Positions 9,155-17,809 of a stretch of DNA of 50,233 nucleotides are shown here, one piece after another. Below the pieces are notes generated by a model that saw only the letters and a program-made list of their open reading frames with translations, did not search any database and was not told the origin of the DNA. The first letter of the stretch is position 1. Each line of letters begins with the position of its first letter. Source of the stretch: Clostridia bacterium (GTDB taxonomy: Bacteria; Bacillota; Clostridia; Oscillospirales; CAG-272); the NCBI GenBank assembly GCA_017443595.1, contig JAFSYU010000019.1, forward strand, positions 1-50,233, written 5' to 3'. The translations under genes were made by a program, and so were the position numbers.

Positions 9155-10348
9155 TCAACGAGAAAGCAGTGAGAGCAGTACGCCCGCCGCGATAGCGGAG
9201 CCAATGACTCCGGAAACGTTCGGACCCATCGCGTGCATCAAAAGGAAGTTGCCGGGGTTTTCTTCCTGACCGACCTTCTGCGAAACACGCGCCGCCATAG
9301 GCACCGCGGAAACGCCGGCGGAGCCGATAAGCGGATTTATCTTGTTCTTTGTAAAAAGATTCATGAACTTGGCAAGAAGCACGCCGCCCGCCGTACCGAA
9401 GCTGAAAGCAACTATACCTATGGCGAGTATGAGAAGCGTCTGCCAGTTAAGGAAGTTAGCCGCCGTCGCGGTCGCGCCGACGGAAATGCCGAGCAGAACG
9501 GTGACTATGTTCATAAGCTCGTTCTGAACGGTCTTAGAAAGTCTTTCGGTAACGCCGCATTCACGCAGAAGATTGCCGAACATAAGGCAGCCTACGAGCG
9601 GAGCCGCGGACGGAACGAGCAGAGAAACGAAAATTATCATCACTATCGGGAAAATGATGCGCATTTTCTTTGATACGGGACGGAGCTGTTTCATCTCTAT
9701 CGCTCTTTCCTTTTTGGTGGTGAGCAGCTTCATTATCGGCGGTTGTATGAAAGGAACGAGAGCCATATAGCAGTACGCCGCTATTGCGATAGGGCCGAGA
9801 AGCTCAGGCGCCAGCTTTGTAGCCGTATATATAGCCGTAGGGCCGTCCGCGCCGCCTATTATGCCTATGGCGCCGGACTGCTGCGCGGTAAATCCAACGC
9901 TGCCGTTCGTCAGCTTGAACAAGCCGTTTGCCGCGGCGTACGTCATAAAAATACCTATCTGCGCCGCCGCGCCCAAAAGCATACTGCGCGGATTTGCTAT
10001 CATGGGCGAAAAATCCGTCATGGCGCCCACGCCTATAAAGATAAGGCACGGATAAATACCGAGCTTGACGCCTATGTATAAAATATCTATAAGCCCGGCG
10101 CTGCCGCTTGCAAACGCGGACCAGTCAACATGACCGCCGGCAAATATCTCGGAGTGATACATATTCGCTCCGGGCAGGTTGGTAAGTATCATACCGACCG
10201 CGATAGGCACGAGCAGAAGAGGCTCGAATTTGCGTTTTATACCGAGATACAGAAGTACTCCGGCTATGGCGAACATTATAAGGCACTGCCAGTTCTGTCC
10301 TATCTGATAAAAACCGGTCTGCTTTAAAAAATCAATAAGCGCTTCCAT
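9155..10348 (-). CDS. oadB: Sodium-pumping decarboxylase beta subunit
   Basis: A 397-residue polytopic membrane protein that decarboxylates carboxybiotin and exports sodium ions. It contains the family segment [23 protein letters not shown], whose Asp is the known ion-binding residue of the family, and the C-terminal [19 protein letters not shown]. Many hydrophobic segments are evident, and the length is typical of OadB/MmdB/GcdB. It lies 4 nt from the biotin carrier gene. On its own it cannot distinguish oxaloacetate, methylmalonyl-CoA or glutaconyl-CoA decarboxylase; the adjacent alpha subunit points to oxaloacetate. Confidence 0.93.
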   Translation of the reverse strand: MEALIDFLKQTGFYQIGQNWQCLIMFAIAGVLLYLGIKRKFEPLLLVPIAVGMILTNLPGANMYHSEIFAGGHVDWSAFASGSAGLIDILYIGVKLGIYPCLIFIGVGAMTDFSPMIANPRSMLLGAAAQIGIFMTYAAANGLFKLTNGSVGFTAQQSGAIGIIGGADGPTAIYTATKLAPELLGPIAIAAYCYMALVPFIQPPIMKLLTTKKERAIEMKQLRPVSKKMRIIFPIVMIIFVSLLVPSAAPLVGCLMFGNLLRECGVTERLSKTVQNELMNIVTVLLGISVGATATAANFLNWQTLLILAIGIVAFSFGTAGGVLLAKFMNLFTKNKINPLIGSAGVSAVPMAARVSQKVGQEENPGNFLLMHAMGPNVSGVIGSAIAAGVLLSLLSR

Positions 10349-10352
10349 ATAC

Positions 10353-10712
10353 TCAACCTATAACGCACAGAACGTCGCCGGAATCTACCTGTTTGCAGAC
10401 CGACGCGGGCACGGACGTTACTTTTCCGTCGCACGGCGCAAGTATCTCGTTTTCCATTTTCATGGCTTCAAGTATCATAAGGACCTGACCCTTTTTGACA
10501 GCGTCGCCGGCTTTTACGCTGACTGACGTTATCGTGCCTGTAAGCGGAGCTTTTATCGCTCCCTCGCCTGCGGGAACGGCGGCGGTTTTCGCCGGTTCGG
10601 TCGCGGGCGCCGGAGCCGCAGCGGGCTGTGCCGCGGGCGTCGCGTCGTCGCTCAACAGTTCAATAAGGACTTCGTATTCAACACCGTTTGCAATCACTTT
10701 GTACTTTTTCAT
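10353..10712 (-). CDS. Biotin carrier subunit of the decarboxylase
   Basis: A 119-residue biotin carboxyl carrier protein. A short N-terminal strand region leads to a flexible Ala/Pro-rich linker (about residues 26-48), then a biotinyl domain ending in EAMKMENEI with K85 as the biotin-accepting lysine. It shuttles the carboxyl group from the alpha to the beta subunit. It lies 3 nt downstream of the gamma subunit gene and 4 nt upstream of oadB. In enterobacterial OadA this domain is fused to the alpha subunit; here it is separate, as in methylmalonyl-CoA decarboxylases. Confidence 0.93.
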   Translation of the reverse strand: MKKYKVIANGVEYEVLIELLSDDATPAAQPAAAPAPATEPAKTAAVPAGEGAIKAPLTGTITSVSVKAGDAVKKGQVLMILEAMKMENEILAPCDGKVTSVPASVCKQVDSGDVLCVIG

Positions 10713-10715
10713 AAC

Positions 10716-11018
10716 TCAAACCTTCTTTATCGATACTATTTTTATATTTTTGACGTCAACTCCGGAGTCCTCGGCAACAGCGGCGCCTATTACAGCCGCA
10801 AGCTCTCCGTCCGGCTTGAATTCCGCGCTCACCGGCGCTTCTTTCGTCTCTTCCTTGCGTTTTATGCTTATACTGCCGAGCAAAAGCATAAGACGGCAGA
10901 TGACGACTATTATCACGATACCCGCGAAAACTATACCTACGCCCATGAGGACTACCGGCAGTATACCGGGGTCGACAGCGGCCGCACCGTCGGTCAAAAG
11001 AGCAGTCGTTTCATTCAC
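10716..11018 (-). CDS. oadG: Oxaloacetate decarboxylase gamma-type subunit
   Basis: A 100-residue single-span membrane protein. The hydrophobic segment at about residues 17-42 (ILPVVLMGVGIVFAGIVIIVVI) is followed by a short cytoplasmic tail with an acidic and alanine-rich stretch (LAAVIGAAVAEDSG), the usual layout of OadG/MmdD subunits that stabilise the complex. The start is GTG at 11016-11018 with GGAGG nine nt upstream. It is first in the operon. The protein has few diagnostic residues, so the call rests partly on its neighbours. Confidence 0.82.
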   Translation of the reverse strand: MNETTALLTDGAAAVDPGILPVVLMGVGIVFAGIVIIVVICRLMLLLGSISIKRKEETKEAPVSAEFKPDGELAAVIGAAVAEDSGVDVKNIKIVSIKKV

Positions 11019-11097
11019 GTAACCGTACCTCCAAAAAAATTCCGGAATATTTTACAGCAAAAGTATTAAAAATTCTACCAAAGACAAATGAAGAATT

Positions 11098-11236
11098 AAG
11101 AATACGGAATTAAAAATTAAGGCGCCGGCAAAGCCGACACCTGTTTTTTATTTTTTCTTCTTTATTATTTATTCTTTTGATCGGTAGGGGAGACCCCTCC
11201 CCTACGAGCAGGGCGACGAGGCGCCGACCCCTACCG
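11098..11236. repeat. GC-rich interspersed repeat, family A copy
   Basis: This gap between oadG and tadA holds a GCCGGCAAAGCCGAC hairpin, an AT-rich tract (11140-11178) and a GTAGGGG..CCCCTAC palindrome at 11185-11203. It ends in GCGCCGACCCCTACC (11221-11235). The same terminal motif recurs at 30564-30577 and, with one change, at 43273-43287. It overlaps the last codons of tadA. Confidence 0.65.
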
Positions 11237-11704
11237 CCTTAATTCTTCAAAGAATCTTTTTATCAGCTCCGCGCACTCTTCTTCCATAATTCCGCCGTAC
11301 ACGAGCGGAAGATGATTGAACGGTTTTTCGCGCAGGTCGGTAAAGCCGCCGAAACAGCCGTATCTTTTGTCCGCCGCGCCGTAGTATACGCGGTTTATAC
11401 GCGCGTTGATACACGCGCCGGCGCACATTATACAAGGCTCAAGCGTCACGAACAGGTCCGCTTTATGAAGCCGCCAGCCGCCGAGCGTTTTGCAAGCCTT
11501 GTCTATCGCGGACGTCTCCGCATGGCAGAGCGCGTTTTTGTCCGTCTCACGGCTGTTATGCGCACGGGCGACTATTTCTCCGTCCCAGACGATAACGGCG
11601 CCTACCGGGACTTCGCCGAACTCATACGCCGTCTCTGCCTCTTTATACGCTTCTTTCATATAATAAAGAAGCTGCTGTTCGCTGTATTCCTTAAACTCTC
11701 TCAT
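11231..11704 (-). CDS. tadA: tRNA-specific adenosine deaminase
   Basis: A 157-residue zinc deaminase that converts A34 to inosine in the tRNA wobble position. The catalytic HAE triad is H61-A62-E63 (HAETSAID), and the second zinc half-site is PCIMC with C91 and C94. The closing segments INRVYYGAADKRYGCFGG and FNHLPLVYGGI match TadA rather than cytidine deaminases. The gene starts inside the end of the upstream CPBP protease gene (ATGA overlap at 11701-11704), so translation is probably coupled. The stop codon TAG is contributed by the GGTAGGGGTCGGCGC end of the adjacent repeat. Confidence 0.93.
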   Translation of the reverse strand: MREFKEYSEQQLLYYMKEAYKEAETAYEFGEVPVGAVIVWDGEIVARAHNSRETDKNALCHAETSAIDKACKTLGGWRLHKADLFVTLEPCIMCAGACINARINRVYYGAADKRYGCFGGFTDLREKPFNHLPLVYGGIMEEECAELIKRFFEELRR

Positions 11705-12705
11705 AGCAGCACCGAAGAAGCGATAAGTTCCACGACGGTCAACAGTATCGCGGCCGCCGCGTATATATATAACAGCGGAGATATCTTTTTAAGCGCGCCT
11801 TCTCTCAGGTCCACCTTATACGGCTCGCTGCATTCCGTGCAGAGCGCGCCGCCGCTGTTTTCGCTGTCCGCGTCTTTATGCTTTATAAGCCATACAGCCG
11901 CGCACGTTCCGCTTATGAATATTATAACGGTCACGATCGCCTCGACATACAGCGCCGCCTCTTCCGATATGAACTGCGGCAAAGCCGTAAGAAAAACGCT
12001 TATAAAGTTATTTACAAAATGCACTGTCATGGAAACGCGCAGAGTCCCGCAGTAAACAACGCCGTAAGCCATTGCCGCGCCGGCTATAAAAGCGAACGGC
12101 AGCTGTATGGGATTCATGTGCATAAGCCCGAATATCGCGCCGGACGTTATTATGGCAAAGCCTTTGCCGTACGGCAGAAGCTCTCCCAAAATTATGCCGC
12201 GCGTCATAAGCTCTTCAAATATCGCGGGAAATACCGCAAGATAAACAAAACGCAGGATCAGAACGGCGGGATCTGCCGATCCGGTAAGAACGCCCGTGTC
12301 TACGTTTGCGCCGGCTTTTTCAAAAAGCTCGGATACAAGCACAGCGACGAGCTGTGCGAAATATACCATGCCCATGACCGCAAAGCCCACGGCGACGGTA
12401 TGCTTTCTGCCGCGGCGGACGGTAAAGTATTTTTTTGGGCTTTTTCCGCTTATGATGCTGAATAAAAATACAGGAACGGCGATATACGAAAGATATAACA
12501 GCGCCTGCAGAAGCTCGTATTTAAAAGCGTCGTGCTGCATTTTGGGAAAGACCGTCGTCAAAGCTATCATGAGCGCGCTTGCCGCAAACTCTGTAAAAAG
12601 CATCATGAACATGAGCAAAGCCACCCTGTTCTGCGCCGATCTGAAGCCCTTTATTCTGCTTTCTTCTCCGTTTACGGACGGAGTTCCGATAATATAAGTA
12701 TTCAT
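11701..12705 (-). CDS. CPBP family intramembrane metalloprotease
   Basis: A 334-residue membrane protein of the CPBP (CAAX protease and bacteriocin-processing) family. The three diagnostic motifs are present: EELMTR (E164-E165..R169), FGLMH (F192..H196) and HFVNN (H229..N233). About eight hydrophobic segments are visible. A cytoplasmic Cys/Glu-rich loop (CTECSEP) lies before the last membrane span. The substrate is unknown; family members include prenyl-protein endopeptidases and bacteriocin immunity proteins. No convincing Shine-Dalgarno precedes the ATG at 12705, so the start is uncertain. It overlaps tadA by 4 nt. Confidence 0.85.
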   Translation of the reverse strand: MNTYIIGTPSVNGEESRIKGFRSAQNRVALLMFMMLFTEFAASALMIALTTVFPKMQHDAFKYELLQALLYLSYIAVPVFLFSIISGKSPKKYFTVRRGRKHTVAVGFAVMGMVYFAQLVAVLVSELFEKAGANVDTGVLTGSADPAVLILRFVYLAVFPAIFEELMTRGIILGELLPYGKGFAIITSGAIFGLMHMNPIQLPFAFIAGAAMAYGVVYCGTLRVSMTVHFVNNFISVFLTALPQFISEEAALYVEAIVTVIIFISGTCAAVWLIKHKDADSENSGGALCTECSEPYKVDLREGALKKISPLLYIYAAAAILLTVVELIASSVLL

Positions 12706-12954
12706 ATTTCCATATTATCCGCTATTCTTGAATAAATCAACCCAAGTGATACAAAATTATCTTAAAATCGGCTGTTTTGTATATAATGCACAAAATATAC
12801 TGTTATTTTTGTGAATATTGCTATATCGGTTTTGCGGTTGTTTACAAATTACACATTGTATTATAATTCAACAATCGTGTATAATTAGAATACGGATAAA
12901 ATCGGGTATCCGGTTTTTTTCCGCGCGAAAACGAAAGGCGAAAACAAATCGTAT

Positions 12955-14295
12955 ATGCTTTATAGAATTCTGAAAGATAAAAAAAGAATAATAATATACG
13001 CGCTGTGTACCGCCGCAGTCGTTGCCGCGCTTTCGATGATGATCATGATCTGCACGGTAAAGGTCAATCTTACGCTTTATATAGACGGCGCACAGATCGG
13101 CTCCGTTTCGGACGCCGCGGAGGTGGAAGCGATACGCGCCCGCGTTATTGAGGACGTGTCAAAGGTCGCGTACGGGCAGAGCTTTCCCGCCTGCAGCATA
13201 AGCTACGGCTTTGCAGAGGGCAGCAAAGCGTCCGACACGCTTTCCGAGGGCGAGATATACAGAGCGATATACGTATCCGTACTTAAGAATTACAGATCGG
13301 CTTACGGTCTTTACGTAAACGGTGAATTCGTAGCGGCAAACGCGGACTCCTCGGTCATATCGGACGCCGTTGCGGAAGTAAGAGAAGCGGCACAGGGCGA
13401 AGATAACCTTGAGGTAGAGCTTACGGGAACGCTTGAAGTCAGATCGCTTTATTATCCCGTCGCGTCGCTTCGCGCGGGCAGCGAGATATCTTCAATGCTG
13501 ACGCAGCGCGCAGGCGAGCTTTACAGGACCGTATCCGCAAAAGGCTCATCCATCGTTTCCGTTGATATCGACGCAAGCGAGGACGAGATCAAGTTCTTCG
13601 GCTCGGACGGCGGTCAGGTCATCTCATCCGACACGGGCGACGACGGCATAGTCACCGTTAATATTAAAGTAACGGAGACCGTTCCGTTCACTACCGAGTA
13701 CAGACGCAACGACGATCTTTACGTCGGTACGTATGAAAAGACTCAGGACGGCGCGGACGGAGAAAAGGAAGTCGTCTACTGCATTACTTATAAAGACGGC
13801 ACGCCGGTCTTGCGTGAAAAAGTATCTGAAAACGTAATACTTGAGCCGATAGCCAAGATAATAGACGAGGGAACGAAGACAAAACCCGTTACCGCGTCAA
13901 AGGACAAATACATCTGGCCTATAAAAGATCATTTTGATATAACTGATACGTTCGGCGGACGTACGGTATACGGCAGATACAGTTATCACTACGCTATAGA
14001 CCTGGCAACGCGTGCAGGAACGCCTATATACGCGGCGGACGGCGGCGTGGTCACCACAGCGGACAGAAATTCATCCTACGGTTATTACGTGATAATAAAA
14101 CACGACAACGGTCAGGAAACGTTATACGCCCATATGCAGAGCGAACCGCTCGTATCGGTAGGCGAAAGAGTTTACCAGGGACAGCAGATAGGCGAGGTCG
14201 GTATGACAGGCTACGCAACCGGTTATCATTTGCACTTTGAGGTAAGGGTGAACGGAGAAAAAGTCGACCCGCTTGATTATTTACCCGAAAGATAA
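12955..14295 (+). CDS. Membrane-anchored M23 (LytM-type) peptidase with G5 domain
   Basis: A 446-residue cell-wall endopeptidase. An N-terminal signal-anchor (about residues 13-33) is followed by an extracellular region, a G5 domain at about 232-308 and a C-terminal M23 domain. Zinc ligands are H345 and D349 in HYAIDLA and H427 in HLHFE, with H425 as the conserved partner. All catalytic residues are present, so it should cleave peptidoglycan cross-bridges. The architecture resembles spore-cortex or cell-separation hydrolases of Clostridia. The gene stands alone, divergent from the CPBP gene, with AT-rich promoter-like sequence (TTGTAT-18-TATAAT at 12856-12885) upstream. Confidence 0.9.
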   Translation: MLYRILKDKKRIIIYALCTAAVVAALSMMIMICTVKVNLTLYIDGAQIGSVSDAAEVEAIRARVIEDVSKVAYGQSFPACSISYGFAEGSKASDTLSEGEIYRAIYVSVLKNYRSAYGLYVNGEFVAANADSSVISDAVAEVREAAQGEDNLEVELTGTLEVRSLYYPVASLRAGSEISSMLTQRAGELYRTVSAKGSSIVSVDIDASEDEIKFFGSDGGQVISSDTGDDGIVTVNIKVTETVPFTTEYRRNDDLYVGTYEKTQDGADGEKEVVYCITYKDGTPVLREKVSENVILEPIAKIIDEGTKTKPVTASKDKYIWPIKDHFDITDTFGGRTVYGRYSYHYAIDLATRAGTPIYAADGGVVTTADRNSSYGYYVIIKHDNGQETLYAHMQSEPLVSVGERVYQGQQIGEVGMTGYATGYHLHFEVRVNGEKVDPLDYLPER

Positions 14296-14306
14296 TTGAA
14301 TATGGC

Positions 14307-14334
14307 AAAACCGCGCCACCCCGGCGCGGTTTTA
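14307..14334 (+). terminator. Terminator of the M23 peptidase gene
   Basis: A strong stem AAAACCGCGCC / GGCGCGGTTTT with a five-nt loop lies 12 nt after the stop codon. A near-duplicate hairpin lies 155 nt further on. Confidence 0.8.
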
Positions 14335-14359
14335 GTTTTGTAAAAAAGTATTTTAGATA

Positions 14360-14476
14360 AAACTCCTTCCGTCTCGGGCAAAGCCCGATCCACCTCCCTC
14401 AACGAGGGAGGCAAATCAAGGCTCCCTCCATGAGGGAGCTGTCATACGGGTTTTTCCCGTATGACTGAGGGAGTTT
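14360..14476. repeat. MITE-like palindromic element, family C
   Basis: A 117-bp element has inverted ends (AAACTCCTTC at the left and GAGGGAGTTT at the right). Each half contains nested hairpins: CGGGCAAAGCCCG and CCTCCCTC..GAGGGAGG on the left, CTCCCTC..GAGGGAG and CATACGGG..CCCGTATG on the right. A half copy lies at 30412-30470. It is non-coding. Confidence 0.7.
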
Positions 14477-14488
14477 GTCTTCACTCTG

Positions 14489-14520
14489 ACCGCGCCAAAC
14501 CGGCGCGGTTCCTTTTTTTT
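14489..14520 (+). terminator. Second terminator-like hairpin after the M23 gene
   Basis: ACCGCGCC / GGCGCGGT stem followed by TTCC and eight T. It repeats the stem of the hairpin at 14307-14334, so the family C element is bracketed by two similar terminators. Confidence 0.65.
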
Positions 14521-14539
14521 ATTCTTTCTTCTTTCTTAT

Positions 14540-15769
14540 TTATTCCTCAACGATTACCCCTTCTTCTGTTATTATCGCCACCGACATGGAAACTATGCCG
14601 TTGACCGTATAGTCTTTACTTATATCGCCTTTGTATTCTATCATAACGGCGTCGCCGGTTTTAAGATGATAATACTCTATCCAGCGTCTTACTATCATAC
14701 TGTCCGTCGGAATTTTGAAAACGATACCGTCTTTTTCATCTTTGCAAAGCACTGAATCGTCTATCAGGATATACCCGTCGCCGATCTCTGTTATTATTCC
14801 GGCAACGGAGTTGTAAAACGGCTCCAGCTCTGTTTTTTCGCTGTGAGCTTTTACGTATGAAATAATATCGTTCGCTTTATCGGCTCCGATCTCAAACGTA
14901 TATCCGTACTCCTCGATGTTCGTACAGAGATAACCCTCTTCGGTTATAATAAAAGATTTTTTATAAATACCGAGCGCCTCGGACGTTGCGGTGAACGTTA
15001 TGCCGTATGTGTCGTCAAAGTATGCTCCGTCCGCGCTTATGAGCGGCGCGTCACCGCAGTCCGCCAAAGCGTCGATAACGTACTGCCCCGCGTCCGTAGT
15101 GAAATAATCGCCGTTGCTGTAACCGTTTTTTTCGCAGTATCTGTCAAGCTTCAGAGTTTTTGACAAACCGTATTCGTTGTACAGTTCTCCAAGCGTTGCC
15201 GGAAATGCCTGTTCTTCTTGTATGTCGCGCCTGAAAACGACGTATTCCCCGAATATTCTTACAGCTATTAGCTTATCGCTGTCAACGTTTTTGATTTTTC
15301 TGATTTCAAATCCTTCCATTTCCAGCTCTTGTTTTTCTTCTTCCGTATAACTGTCCCATCCGAAGATCTCGTATTTACTTGCATTTTCGTCATGAATAAT
15401 TTCGCCAAGCAGGCTTTCATCGCTTATCACGTTTGATCTGCTTACATATGCCGCACCGTTAAACTCAAATGCCGAGTAGCGCTCCATAGGCGTCTGATAT
15501 TCCCACGGCCATCCGATCGCGGTCTCGCTTGCGGAAGCCGTTTTATTCTTGTCGTATCTGTTATCCTTTATGACCGCCGGCTCGTCCGGCGCAGCGGGCG
15601 ATTTCGTCAGAAGCGGGACCGTAATCGCGGCGGCTGTGATAACGAGCGCGGTGCATGCGGCGATAACGGCAAATTTAAGCCACGGTTTGTTTTTTGATCT
15701 CTTTTCACTTTCTTGCAAAATATCGTCGTCTATTTCCTGCATACTGCGGTATAAATCTTTCTTATCCAT
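14540..15769 (-). CDS. Membrane protein partner of the ECF sigma factor (putative anti-sigma)
   Basis: A 409-residue single-span protein of no recognised family. An N-terminal cytoplasmic stretch of about 30 charged residues (MDKKDLYRSMQEIDDDILQE) precedes one membrane span (about residues 32-55) and a large acidic extracellular domain. That layout is typical of sigma regulators in Clostridia. Its start overlaps the end of the sigma gene by 8 nt, indicating coupled expression. No zinc-finger HxxxCxxC motif is present, so it is not a ZAS-type anti-sigma. Regulation of the upstream sigma is inferred from position and topology only. Confidence 0.7.
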   Translation of the reverse strand: MDKKDLYRSMQEIDDDILQESEKRSKNKPWLKFAVIAACTALVITAAAITVPLLTKSPAAPDEPAVIKDNRYDKNKTASASETAIGWPWEYQTPMERYSAFEFNGAAYVSRSNVISDESLLGEIIHDENASKYEIFGWDSYTEEEKQELEMEGFEIRKIKNVDSDKLIAVRIFGEYVVFRRDIQEEQAFPATLGELYNEYGLSKTLKLDRYCEKNGYSNGDYFTTDAGQYVIDALADCGDAPLISADGAYFDDTYGITFTATSEALGIYKKSFIITEEGYLCTNIEEYGYTFEIGADKANDIISYVKAHSEKTELEPFYNSVAGIITEIGDGYILIDDSVLCKDEKDGIVFKIPTDSMIVRRWIEYYHLKTGDAVMIEYKGDISKDYTVNGIVSMSVAIITEEGVIVEE

Positions 15770-16325
15770 TGTAAAATCCCTCCTTTTTAAGAAGCTCTTT
15801 CAGCTTCTTACGGCTGCGGTGAAGCGTGACGAGGACGTTGTTCTCCGTCATGCCGTACCTTTGTGCAATGCTTTTTACCGGATCTGTGAAGAAATAGCGG
15901 CGGACGAATATCTGTCTTTCTTTTCTAGGAAGCGTTCTGACAAAGCTGCGGATAAGCTCGCCGAGCTGCCGGCGGTCTATTTCGCTTTCAACGCTTTCGC
16001 CGCTCTCTATACATTCGGCAAGCTCGTCTAAAACGAGCGCAGTCTCACCGCCCCCGCGCTTTTCCGCGCGGGCTTCGTTATATCGGTTGAACGACAGATT
16101 CCGCACTATCCGCGCCAAAAACAGTTTTAGTGAAACCGGATTTTGCGGCGGTATGCTGTTCCATACGGCAAGATACGCGTCGTTCACACATTCTTCTGCG
16201 TCGCGGCTGTCATGACAGATATTTTCAGCTATTGAACGGCAGTACACGCCGTATTTTTTATCGGTCTCTGATACCGCGTCGCCTCTTCTCTGCAAGAACA
16301 GCGCGATAATGTCTTTGTCCTCCAT
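15762..16325 (-). CDS. ECF-type RNA polymerase sigma factor
   Basis: A 187-residue extracytoplasmic-function sigma. Region 2 reads ECVNDAYLAVWNSIPPQNP..RIVRNLSFNRYNEARAEK, and region 4 has the helix-turn-helix KSIAQRYGMTENNVLVTLHRSRKKLKE. AAGGAGG lies six nt before the ATG at 16325. The upstream sequence on this strand contains TGTAATG..TGTCTT about 17 bp apart, a weak resemblance to an autoregulated ECF promoter. The downstream membrane protein overlaps it and is the probable regulator. Confidence 0.9.
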   Translation of the reverse strand: MEDKDIIALFLQRRGDAVSETDKKYGVYCRSIAENICHDSRDAEECVNDAYLAVWNSIPPQNPVSLKLFLARIVRNLSFNRYNEARAEKRGGGETALVLDELAECIESGESVESEIDRRQLGELIRSFVRTLPRKERQIFVRRYFFTDPVKSIAQRYGMTENNVLVTLHRSRKKLKELLKKEGFYNG

Positions 16326-16424
16326 TTTCTTCCTCCTTTCATCCGGATTTGAAGATCTTCACCTAATAAGACAGGAAATTTACGTGAACATTACAAACTT
16401 TTAATGTGCAAACCGCTTTTTACG

Positions 16425-16612
16425 GGGGATCCCCCTCCCCCCTTGATCCCCCGTACCCCCATCCCCCCGTTTTTCCCGGCTTGAAGCCGGGGTCGGCGCG
16501 CCCCCTCGATTTTTAATCGGGGAAACGGGGGGGAGGAAGAGGGGTTTGGGGAGGTTTGGAGGGCGGGGCTCCCCAAGCGCGAAGCGCAATTCACGTCCGC
16601 GGGGCACCCATT
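16425..16612. repeat. G/C-run interspersed repeat with G-quadruplex potential
   Basis: This 363-nt gap between the CD1247-like gene and the sigma gene is mostly a GC-rich repeat. It holds GGGGGATCCCCC, a GGCTTGAAGCC hairpin and CCTCGATTTTTAATCGGGG. A plus-strand run at 16518-16553 contains four tracts of at least four G with short loops. The TTTGGGGAGG core matches the complementary C-rich core of elements at 34590-34640 and 43065-43097. Short open frames here are by-products of composition, not genes. Confidence 0.6.
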
Positions 16613-16645
16613 CTTATAATAATGAATTGGCTTTGCAATAAACAC

Positions 16646-16670
16646 AAGGCTGCCGCAAAGCGACAGCCTT
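16646..16670 (-). terminator. Hairpin downstream of the CD1247-like gene
   Basis: An 11-bp stem with one wobble (AAGGCTGTCGC / GCGGCAGCCTT, read on the minus strand) lies 19 nt after the stop codon. The following T-run is weak (GTGTTTATT), so termination efficiency is uncertain. Confidence 0.6.
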
Positions 16671-16688
16671 TGATGTTGTTATGGTTTA

Positions 16689-17126
16689 TCAGTCCTCGTC
16701 TGTGGGACCTTCATCCTCTTCTATGTAGGAAAACTCCTCGTTGCACGCCGGGCAGATGAGATGAGCGTAGTCAACCGTCGGGGGAACGCATATCGTTTCT
16801 CCGCAGTTGGGGCACTCTATTTCTATTACGTCGTCGTCATAGTCTTCATCGTCAAAGTCGTCGTCCTCGTCATCCTCGTCGTCTTCGTCTTCGTAATCAT
16901 CTTCGTCGTCAAAGAGATAATCCTCAACGTCGCCGAGATCCTCGTCCAGCTCTTCAACGTATTCGTTCAAACGGTCGCACTCGTCTTCAAGCGCGCCGAT
17001 GCTGTCGGAAACGTCCTCAAGAACGTTTATTATCTCGTGCAGAAGCTTGCCCTGATCACTGTCGGTGCTTATCTTCATTCCGTCGGCAAGTCCCTTAAGA
17101 TACGCTGTTTTTTCGCTCAAAGTCAT
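16689..17126 (-). CDS. CD1247-like acidic protein with C-terminal zinc ribbon
   Basis: A 145-residue cytosolic protein. The N-terminal helical domain (LSEKTAYLKGLADGMKI, LLHEIINVLEDVSDSI) resembles the CD1247 N-terminal family found beside efp in Clostridia. A low-complexity run of Asp/Glu at about residues 73-100 follows. The C-terminus holds two CxxC pairs (ECPNCGE and LICPACNEEF) for zinc. The function is unknown. It is the last gene of the pepQ-like / efp operon, 25 nt after efp, with GGAGG upstream. Linkage to translation genes suggests, but does not show, a role in gene expression. Confidence 0.78.
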   Translation of the reverse strand: MTLSEKTAYLKGLADGMKISTDSDQGKLLHEIINVLEDVSDSIGALEDECDRLNEYVEELDEDLGDVEDYLFDDEDDYEDEDDEDDEDDDFDDEDYDDDVIEIECPNCGETICVPPTVDYAHLICPACNEEFSYIEEDEGPTDED

Positions 17127-17151
17127 GGTGTTTTCCTCCGTTAAAAATCAG

Positions 17152-17718
17152 TTAAGACTGTTTTGCTCTTTCAAGATATTCGCCGGTCCTCGTATCTATT
17201 CTTACGACGTCGCCCTCATTGATGAACAGCGGAACTTTGATGACCGCGCCGGTCTCAAGCGTTGCGGGTTTGTTCGTGTTGGTAGCCGTGTCGCCCTTGA
17301 AGCCGGGATCAGTCTCGGTGACCGCAAGTTCAACGAACATAGGCGGCTCGACCGCGAAAACGTTGCCCTTGTACGATACTATTCTGCATATCATTTCTTC
17401 TTTTACGAACTTGAAGTTGTCCGAAAGTTTATCCGCGTCCAGCGGTACCAGTTCATAGGATTCAAGATCCATAAAATAATACAGTCCGCCGTCGTTGTAC
17501 GAATACTGCATATCCTTTCTCTCAACAACAGCCTCTTCAAATTTGTCTGTCGGGGAGAAGGAACGTTCTATCACGGCGCCCGTGATAACGTTTTTCATCT
17601 TTGTACGGACAAACGCCGCGCCCTTGCCGGGTTTTACGTGCTGGAATTCAACTATCTGCATGACCTGTCCGTCAAGCTCGAATGTTTTTCCGTTTCTGAA
17701 ATCGCCTGCCATTAACAT
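17152..17718 (-). CDS. efp: Elongation factor P
   Basis: A 188-residue EF-P with the usual three beta-barrel domains. It relieves ribosome stalling at proline stretches by binding between the P and E sites. The N-terminal KOW-like domain contains VKPGKGAAF, with K32 at the tip of the loop that is modified in many bacteria. The last domain carries [17 protein letters not shown] and [20 protein letters not shown], the C-terminal signature. The ATG at 17718 is supported by GGAGG eight nt upstream; an ATG two codons later is an alternative. Confidence 0.97.
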   Translation of the reverse strand: MLMAGDFRNGKTFELDGQVMQIVEFQHVKPGKGAAFVRTKMKNVITGAVIERSFSPTDKFEEAVVERKDMQYSYNDGGLYYFMDLESYELVPLDADKLSDNFKFVKEEMICRIVSYKGNVFAVEPPMFVELAVTETDPGFKGDTATNTNKPATLETGAVIKVPLFINEGDVVRIDTRTGEYLERAKQS

Positions 17719-17759
17719 AATGGTATCCTCCGTTAAAGTTCTCTTTTTTGCCGAATATT

Positions 17760-17789
17760 ATAATACACCTTAATAATACTGCTTGTCAA
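17760..17789 (-). promoter_or_regulatory. Sigma-A promoter of efp
   Basis: On the minus strand TTGACA (17789-17784) and TATTAT (17765-17760) are separated by 18 bp. It gives efp its own start in addition to possible read-through from the M24 peptidase gene. Confidence 0.65.
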
Positions 17790-17809
17790 TACAAAATCTG
17801 TAATATTTT

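Noticed and set aside
14540..15769. Zinc-finger anti-sigma assignment
   Set aside because: No HxxxCxxC motif; only topology and overlap with the sigma gene support a regulatory role.
16391..16645. Overlapping minus-strand frames rich in Gly/Pro/Arg
   Set aside because: They lie within the GC-run repeat, lack ribosome-binding sites and have composition dictated by G and C tracts.
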